A stretch of DNA of 11,246 bases from an uncultured Verrucomicrobiota bacterium. GTDB taxonomy: Bacteria > Verrucomicrobiota > Verrucomicrobiia > Limisphaerales > UBA1096. The translations under genes were made by a program, and so were the position numbers. Each line of letters opens with the position of its first letter. Position 1 is the first letter of the stretch. The notes under the pieces are model-generated. The model was not told the DNA's origin. It did not search any database and saw only the letters and a program-made list of their open reading frames with translations. The stretch is from contig CAJXAU010000026.1 of assembly GCA_913050205.1 (NCBI GenBank), positions 1 through 11,246 on the forward strand. The letters run 5' to 3'. Below are positions 7,270 to 11,246 of this stretch, piece by piece.

Positions 7270-8220
7270 TCAGCCCTTGGTCTTGATCTGCGCGTAATCC
7301 AACTCGGCGACCGCCGGTAGGCCAACCTGCTTAAACAAGTCTCCACGCTCCTTGAGCAACTTGGCATTGCCCGGGTCAGACTGAAGCCGTGTGGACAGAT
7401 CGTGCAACATGTCGTACCAGATGCCGTTTTTGCCGTAGTCGTTGAAATCCTTCATCGGCCCCTTGGCCATGACCCGGCGGATGCCTCCTGTGGAGGTGAT
7501 GTCGAGTGAACCCTGTAACGGATTCGGAATCAGCGCGACATTCCACTCGTAGTCCGCGCCCTCCTCCAGCTTGATACCCAGCGACTCCATCGAGATCGCG
7601 TGGATACCTGCCTTGATCTTCTCGGATCGACGCATCTGCACCAGCGTACGCTCGTCGCGGTTGACCGTGATCTCAAACTCCAGCGTGGTATCATCCGTCA
7701 CATAGTAATAAAGCGTCGGGGACTCCGAGACCGTGTAACCGACCGACTCCGGGGTGAGCACATGCACCACCGGCATGGACATGAGGTGATTGGCATCCTC
7801 ACCCTCGCCACCACGCACACCTCCACCTACTCGATTTTGAGGGGCACCCACATTCGGCAGTTGCAACCCGCCACGTACGCCACCGCCCACTCGGGATTTC
7901 GGCGCACCGACCTTTGGCAGCATCAGGCCACCCCGCACCCCGCCGCCGACTCGCGTCTTCGGGGCACCGGTATTCGGCAACATTAAACCACCTCGTACTC
8001 CTCCACCGATTCGCGTTTTAGGAGCACCGGTGTTTGGCAACATCAAACCACCTCGCACTCCGCCGCCCACTCGAGTCTTGGGAGCACCGGTGTTTGGTGG
8101 CGCAAACAGACCGCCGGGGCCGGGTTGCGCCTTGGCCACCGGAACCGCCAAAAAGCTGTAAGCCGCGCAGGAAGCGACCCCGAGAGTGGCCGCACGTTGG
8201 ATCAAACTTTTTATTTTCAT
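7270..8220 (-). CDS. Secreted DUF928-family protein with a five-fold repeated signature motif
   Basis: 316 residues. The signal peptide is residues 1-31 (KIKSLIQR, hydrophobic core, PVAKA|Q). Residues 39-138 are five 20-residue units sharing GAPxxRVGGGVRGG. The globular part (about 145-316) shows the DUF928 layout: a strand with VHVLTPESVGYTVSESPTLYYYV, a beta-rich middle ending in LEEGADYEWNVAL and GIRRV, and the C-terminal helix pair with NGIWYDMLHDL, then DPGNAKLL and QVGLPAVAEL. The family has no known biochemical function. In cyanobacteria it is often encoded near TPS exoproteins, TpsB transporters and CHAT or CHASE2 proteins, which fits the exoprotein gene next door. It is probably periplasmic or outer-membrane associated (inference). 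No Shine-Dalgarno is visible before the ATG. It carries none of the TTGGCCAA palindromes. Confidence 0.82.
   Translation of the reverse strand: MKIKSLIQRAATLGVASCAAYSFLAVPVAKAQPGPGGLFAPPNTGAPKTRVGGGVRGGLMLPNTGAPKTRIGGGVRGGLMLPNTGAPKTRVGGGVRGGLMLPKVGAPKSRVGGGVRGGLQLPNVGAPQNRVGGGVRGGEGEDANHLMSMPVVHVLTPESVGYTVSESPTLYYYVTDDTTLEFEITVNRDERTLVQMRRSEKIKAGIHAISMESLGIKLEEGADYEWNVALIPNPLQGSLDITSTGGIRRVMAKGPMKDFNDYGKNGIWYDMLHDLSTRLQSDPGNAKLLKERGDLFKQVGLPAVAELDYAQIKTKG
7807..8106 (-). repeat. Five tandem 60-bp units encoding 20-residue GAP/GGGVRGG repeats
   Basis: Units lie at 8047-8106, 7987-8046, 7927-7986, 7867-7926 and 7807-7866, in reading order. Each encodes a copy of PxxGAPxxR(V/I)GGGVRGG. The first three peptides are nearly identical, but their DNA differs at many third positions (Pro, Arg and Gly codons vary), so the peptide looks conserved by selection and the array is not a fresh slippage product. 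Units 4 and 5 also differ in residues (PKVGAPKSR, PNVGAPQNR). Confidence 0.95.
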
Positions 8221-8246
8221 ATTTTCGGAATTCTAGTGAACGGGCA

Positions 8247-8278
8247 ATTAGTCTGCGCCCGGCATTCAGGCCTGTCAA
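8247..8278 (-). promoter_or_regulatory. Candidate promoter of the DUF928 gene
   Basis: A perfect sigma70 -35 hexamer TTGACA lies on the minus strand at 8278-8273, about 53 bases before the start codon. No good -10 follows at 17 bases (CAGACT). The best match, ACTAAT (8252-8247), is 20 bases away, which is long. The perfect -35 in the right place is the main support. Confidence 0.3.
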
Positions 8279-8486
8279 CGGAATTTACATGTTGATCTCA
8301 TTTTTTTTTTCAAATCATTAACCTGCTTTGTTTGAACGCTTTACATCCTGGGATGTCTACATCAGAACGCGGCGATCGTGTATTTGGTTGGTACTGTCTC
8401 ACGAAAACCGCACTTGGTGCGCCTTTGGCGTCCGTTTGTTCTATAGATTGTGACGGGGTGCGATTGGCCTCCATCCCCCGAACTCG

Positions 8487-8522
8487 CGAAGCCCCGCTGT
8501 CCGGTGGGGCTTCGTTCTTTTT
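8487..8522 (+). terminator. Strong rightward intrinsic terminator without an upstream gene
   Basis: Perfect 9-bp stem CGAAGCCCC (8487-8495) / GGGGCTTCG (8506-8514), a 10-base loop and the T-tract TTCTTTTT (8515-8522). The T-tract lies only on the plus-strand 3' side, so it stops rightward transcripts. It is 69 bases before the COQ4-like start codon. Either it ends a small RNA encoded at about 8300-8486, or it is an attenuator in the leader of the downstream operon. Confidence 0.85.
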
Positions 8523-8591
8523 GGTGGATCGCGCCATTTCCTTTTCATTTCCGCCTAAATTGTCTATTTTGGCGCTCCACGCTATTGGCAT

Positions 8592-9173
8592 ATGACGACA
8601 GAAGAAAAAGTTGAAAACTGGTTCGTTCCCCTGTCCACCACGGAATTGACCCTACAGCAGGCCTATTCGCAGCTCGACGAGTTCGGCCTCGAACAGGACG
8701 ATGTGCCACTGATTATCCAACTTGTCGAAAACCCCAAGTTCGACTTGCCGGGCATCGATATTTTTCATGGAGCAACCAACCTCGAAACGCACGACTACAT
8801 CCACATCCTCCTTGGCCGTGGCGTGATGATCAAGGACGAGGCCTTCGTGCTCGGGTTCACCATGGGCAGCAGCAACCGTGTAACCACCACCGAGGAACGC
8901 CTCTTCAGTTTCATTACCAAGTACGTCTACCCCAAGGACTATCGGTTCACCGATGAGGACCTGCATATTTTCAAGGACGCAGTCCGGCTTGGTTTCATCT
9001 CCGACTGCCAATCCCTCGCCAAGGTGGACTACAAAAAGTATCTCGACTGGCCGCTGCAAAAAATCCGTGAGGACATCGGCATCGAGGTCGACCTGCTCAA
9101 GGCCTACTACGCGATCGAGGCCAAGCGCTATCCTCACATCAAGGAATGCAATCGAAACCTCGTCGGTTTTTAA
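8592..9173 (+). CDS. COQ4-like protein with HDxxH-x11-E metal-binding motif
   Basis: 193 residues, mostly helical, no signal peptide, so cytosolic or membrane-peripheral. Residues H67-D68-x-x-H71 followed after exactly 11 residues by E83 match the zinc/metal-ligand motif of the COQ4 family, whose characterised members act in coenzyme Q biosynthesis (oxidative removal of the C1 carboxylate) and scaffold the Coq complex. The helix after the motif (EAFVLGFTMGSSNRV) and the C-terminal AYYAIEAKRYP also suit that fold. The length is somewhat short for eukaryotic COQ4 but within the range I would expect for bacterial relatives. No quinone-pathway gene lies nearby, so a role in ubiquinone synthesis is not supported by context; many bacterial COQ4-like proteins are uncharacterised. 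The start follows a CATATG with no Shine-Dalgarno. The stop overlaps the next gene by 28 bases, suggesting a coupled operon. Confidence 0.6.
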   Translation: MTTEEKVENWFVPLSTTELTLQQAYSQLDEFGLEQDDVPLIIQLVENPKFDLPGIDIFHGATNLETHDYIHILLGRGVMIKDEAFVLGFTMGSSNRVTTTEERLFSFITKYVYPKDYRFTDEDLHIFKDAVRLGFISDCQSLAKVDYKKYLDWPLQKIREDIGIEVDLLKAYYAIEAKRYPHIKECNRNLVGF

Positions 9174-11246
9174 AATCGCAACTGGTCGCACTGACCCTCC
9201 TGCTCGCCGGCTGGTCTGCGCTTGGCCAAGCGCACAAAACCATCGGGGCTCGGATCGTCACCGACCTGATCGAACGTCTCCCCGAGGCCAGAACCCGTCA
9301 CTCCGCCGAGATCTCCATCCGGCCCAATGGCATTTGTGGCAACGTCGAGAAGCCATCGATCTATCACCACCCACTTCCCGACCCAAGAGTCTCAACGATC
9401 GACTACCGGCTTAGCCTGCCGCCTATCGAGAACGGGGAACGCCTGTTCTTGACGTTCAGCGCTGGGTTGTCAGATGGGGCGACTTTGAGCGAGCCGGCAG
9501 ACGGCGTCGCGTTTTCTGTTCGCCTCGACGGTGAGTCCGTTTTTCAGAAGGCACACAGGAAAAACGAATGGGCCTCACACGCCATCGACATCAGCCATTT
9601 CTCCGGCAAAAAAACCACCCTCACCCTCGCAGTGGACAGCCTCAAAAACAGCTCATACGACTGGGCCGTGTGGGGTGAACCAGCAATCCTCAGAATTTCC
9701 CCATCGAGCCCTCGCAGACAAAAACGCGGGCCAACCGCCGGCGTCATCCTCGTAAAACGCCCCACCGACAAGGCACGAATATTGTTGGTCAACGATCAGT
9801 ACCATCGCGTCCAACCTTCGGATCAAGCGGGCTCCCGGTGGTACCCGGTCTATTTTGACACTGCCAAACTCGAGGCCCCACCCACCGTCGCTTGGCCAAG
9901 CGGAGAATCAATTATTGCCCATTTCCCACACCAACTGGTGATCGAGCAAATCGCCTGCGAACGGACGATCCCGCTCGCCGGTGAGTTTATCCCACTGGCA
10001 ATGAGGGTTAGGAATGCCGGCCGCGGTCACTACGCCCAGCAGAATACCAAGTTCTTTATCGTCACCGGCACGAAACCGTTGCCCAGCAAATTTGTTCCCC
10101 ACCTCGCGCCGGGAGAGGAGACCATCCTCCGTTGGCGCTGGAAATCGCCGTCCGAACCAAAACGGATCAAAATATATGCGCCATTCATCGGAGGGATTGC
10201 CACCCACGAATTCAATACTTACGCAAGCCAGCCGACCGGCGATCTCGTCTCCCTGCAAAACGACCGGATGCGCATCGATTTTATCCCCGGCAAAAACGGC
10301 TACGAGTACGCCCGCATCCACGGCCGCGACGAGGACGACTGGTTTGAGCTTGGCGTCTGGGCCCCTCTGGCGGAGGTGACCGACTCAGCTGATTCAACGA
10401 TCTTCTCGCCGAGGAACATCAAGTTTTCCGAGAACAACAACTGCCAGTTTGCCACGTTCATTCATGATACCGATCGCTGGGCCGCCTCGGTTGAAGTCAT
10501 CCTTCCGAAAAACGGTCAACCGATGCGCATCCTCCATCAGTTTAAGGCCAAGGTTGACGGGCCGTTTTTTCGCGCCACCGGGCCAAGCATCCATCTCGGC
10601 GATGGAACATTCGGCGCAGCCAAAAGCTGGGGGCTTTTCCCCGGGCTTGAGTTCCTCTCCGGCCCGGAGCCGTCCTCCAATCCCCGCGACCTCGCGCCCC
10701 CCAACAACCATCGGTTCACCCCACACCCGAACAAGGTCACTGCACCGTTCATGGCTGTGACCATTTCGCCGGAGAGCAAACTACCGCCAACAGCGCCCGA
10801 TTTTTATTATACGCCCGACAGCCTAAACAGCAGGTCCCAGACAGGAACCGGTTCACCAAAACGGCTGCCGTCAAAACCGCTCAGCCTCTCGCTCGCCTGG
10901 AATCCCGGACAAAAGTGGGACGGTCGCCTTTCCCTGCCGACCGCGCACTTCGCTTCACCCAATCAGCCCGCGATGGCCAACAGCCATCACCTTGCGCTCT
11001 CCATTCCGTCCATCCCAGCCCATGCCCCTGAACACCCCGGAAACAGTTTCAATCCTTATCCAGCCGAGGCCGGTCAATCGTTTTCGATTCGTGCTGAGCT
11101 TTCTGTCACAAGCGGCAATGCAATGCGGTCGTTCGGCGAATGGATCACCCACCAGGGCGGCCTCCCGGAACCCAACCCGCCACCCCGATCTTTCACCGAT
11201 GAGATGGCACTTTGCCGCACCGGCTTCCTCGAGACCGTTCGCGGTG
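9146..11246 (+). CDS. Large secreted multi-domain beta-sandwich protein, probably glycan-related (3' end outside window)
   Basis: Open without a stop from ATG at 9146 to the window edge: 700 codons, incomplete. Signal peptide at residues 1-28 (KPRRFLK, VALTLLLAGW, then ALGQ). Residues about 85-185 look like a jelly-roll/carbohydrate-binding sandwich (LFLTFSAGLSDG, VAFSVRLDGE, WASHAIDISHFSGKKTTLTL, DWAVWGEPAI). Residues about 264-360 resemble an Ig-like or CARDB-type domain (MRVRNAGRG, then HLAPGEETILRW). Residues about 366-600 form another beta-rich domain with WGLFPGLEFL, PHPNKVTAPFMAV and LAWNPGQKWDG, of a kind I associate with PVC-group secreted glycan-active proteins (recollection, not a database match). 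No catalytic motif can be named, because any catalytic domain would lie beyond the window. The start overlaps the upstream gene by 28 bases. AAGGA abuts the ATG too closely for a normal ribosome site, so coupling is likely. It carries two copies of the iterated palindrome. Confidence 0.8.
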   Translation, partial: MQSKPRRFLKSQLVALTLLLAGWSALGQAHKTIGARIVTDLIERLPEARTRHSAEISIRPNGICGNVEKPSIYHHPLPDPRVSTIDYRLSLPPIENGERLFLTFSAGLSDGATLSEPADGVAFSVRLDGESVFQKAHRKNEWASHAIDISHFSGKKTTLTLAVDSLKNSSYDWAVWGEPAILRISPSSPRRQKRGPTAGVILVKRPTDKARILLVNDQYHRVQPSDQAGSRWYPVYFDTAKLEAPPTVAWPSGESIIAHFPHQLVIEQIACERTIPLAGEFIPLAMRVRNAGRGHYAQQNTKFFIVTGTKPLPSKFVPHLAPGEETILRWRWKSPSEPKRIKIYAPFIGGIATHEFNTYASQPTGDLVSLQNDRMRIDFIPGKNGYEYARIHGRDEDDWFELGVWAPLAEVTDSADSTIFSPRNIKFSENNNCQFATFIHDTDRWAASVEVILPKNGQPMRILHQFKAKVDGPFFRATGPSIHLGDGTFGAAKSWGLFPGLEFLSGPEPSSNPRDLAPPNNHRFTPHPNKVTAPFMAVTISPESKLPPTAPDFYYTPDSLNSRSQTGTGSPKRLPSKPLSLSLAWNPGQKWDGRLSLPTAHFASPNQPAMANSHHLALSIPSIPAHAPEHPGNSFNPYPAEAGQSFSIRAELSVTSGNAMRSFGEWITHQGGLPEPNPPPRSFTDEMALCRTGFLETVRG
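9218..9233. repeat. Perfect 16-base iterated palindrome
   Basis: GCGCTTGGCCAAGCGC, encoding ALGQAH at the signal-peptide end of the large secreted protein. Same peptide and same codons as the copy in the exoprotein signal peptide, although the genes are unrelated and on opposite strands. Confidence 0.95.
9889..9902. repeat. Perfect 14-base iterated palindrome
   Basis: CGCTTGGCCAAGCG inside the large secreted-protein gene, read in yet another frame as AWPS, so this copy cannot be explained by the LGQA peptide. Confidence 0.92.

Larger units (their letters stand above)
8221..8591. other. Divergent intergenic region with candidate rightward leader or small RNA
   Basis: 371 bases between the leftward DUF928 gene and the rightward COQ4-like gene. 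It contains the candidate leftward promoter near 8247-8278, a T10 tract at 8301-8310, and a stretch at about 8340-8486 with several short hairpins: ACATC/GATGT (8343-8356), then the consecutive GCAC/GTGC (8411-8421) and CGCC/GGCG (about 8420-8430). A strong rightward terminator follows (8487-8522). No convincing coding sequence precedes that terminator. Open frames on both strands here have unstructured, low-credibility translations. The rightward promoter was not found with confidence. Confidence 0.5.

Noticed and set aside
7807..8106. Possible CRISPR-like array (five regular 60-bp units)
   Set aside because: No spacers. The units are contiguous, in frame and encode a conserved peptide.
118..8378. 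Cyanobacterial HIP1 (GCGATCGC) sites
   Set aside because: Only partial matches such as GGCGATCG near 118 and 8371; no enrichment. The iterated element here is a different palindrome.
8310..8595. Open frames on both strands within the intergenic region (8332-8595 plus, 8310-8591 minus)
   Set aside because: Both pass through the strong terminator hairpin, have no motif or signal, and mutually overlap. The plus one needs a non-ATG start and overlaps the COQ4-like start codon.
8652..9191. Minus-strand open frame (179 codons) opposite the COQ4-like gene
   Set aside because: Shadow frame. The plus strand carries the exact HDxxH-x11-E motif and a coherent helical protein.
1..11246. tRNA, rRNA, insertion sequence or transposase, prophage or attachment site
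   Set aside because: None could be recognised on either strand.

Overview
The window looks like a chromosomal segment of a Gram-negative, SD-poor bacterium of moderate to high GC. The best guess is Verrucomicrobiota, for example a marine Opitutae or Puniceicoccales-like lineage; Planctomycetota or another PVC group is also possible. This is inference. It rests on a giant two-partner-secretion exoprotein next to a DUF928 protein, on signal peptides ending in an ALGQ-type site, on the lack of Shine-Dalgarno sequences before the start codons, and on a large secreted protein of a style I associate with that group. No taxonomic marker gene is present.

Layout. Positions 1-231 hold no gene but contain a hairpin plus T-run that probably terminates the leftward transcript. 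Positions 232-7164 (minus) are one 2310-residue exoprotein of the filamentous-haemagglutinin/TpsA type. It has a signal peptide, an N-terminal TPS secretion module, a second complete TPS-like module in the middle (residues about 998-1147), a long beta-helix repeat field and a C-terminal tail with the only cysteine. Positions 7270-8220 (minus) encode a secreted DUF928-family protein whose signature glycine/arginine motif is repeated five times in tandem as 20-residue units. A strong intrinsic terminator lies between these two genes. Positions 8221-8591 are a divergent intergenic region with a strong rightward terminator that has no gene in front of it, so it is a candidate small RNA or attenuated leader. 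Positions 8592-9173 (plus) encode a COQ4-like protein with an intact HDxxH-x11-E metal-binding motif. Overlapping its end by 28 bases is a plus-strand gene (9146 to beyond the window) for a large secreted, multi-domain beta-sandwich protein, probably glycan-related.

How the parts relate. The exoprotein and DUF928 genes form a surface/secretion module known mainly from cyanobacteria. The outer-membrane TpsB (ShlB/FhaC-type) partner is not in the window. The two rightward genes look like a separate, translationally coupled operon.

Most striking signal. The palindrome core TTGGCCAA occurs 12 times in 11.2 kb, where roughly 0.2 would be expected by chance. It usually extends to GCTTGGCCAAGC (8 times) or GCGCTTGGCCAAGCGC (3 perfect 16-mers). 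It appears in coding sequence in all three reading frames, in genes on both strands, and in a non-coding terminator. This resembles a highly iterated palindrome comparable in behaviour to cyanobacterial HIP1 but of different sequence.
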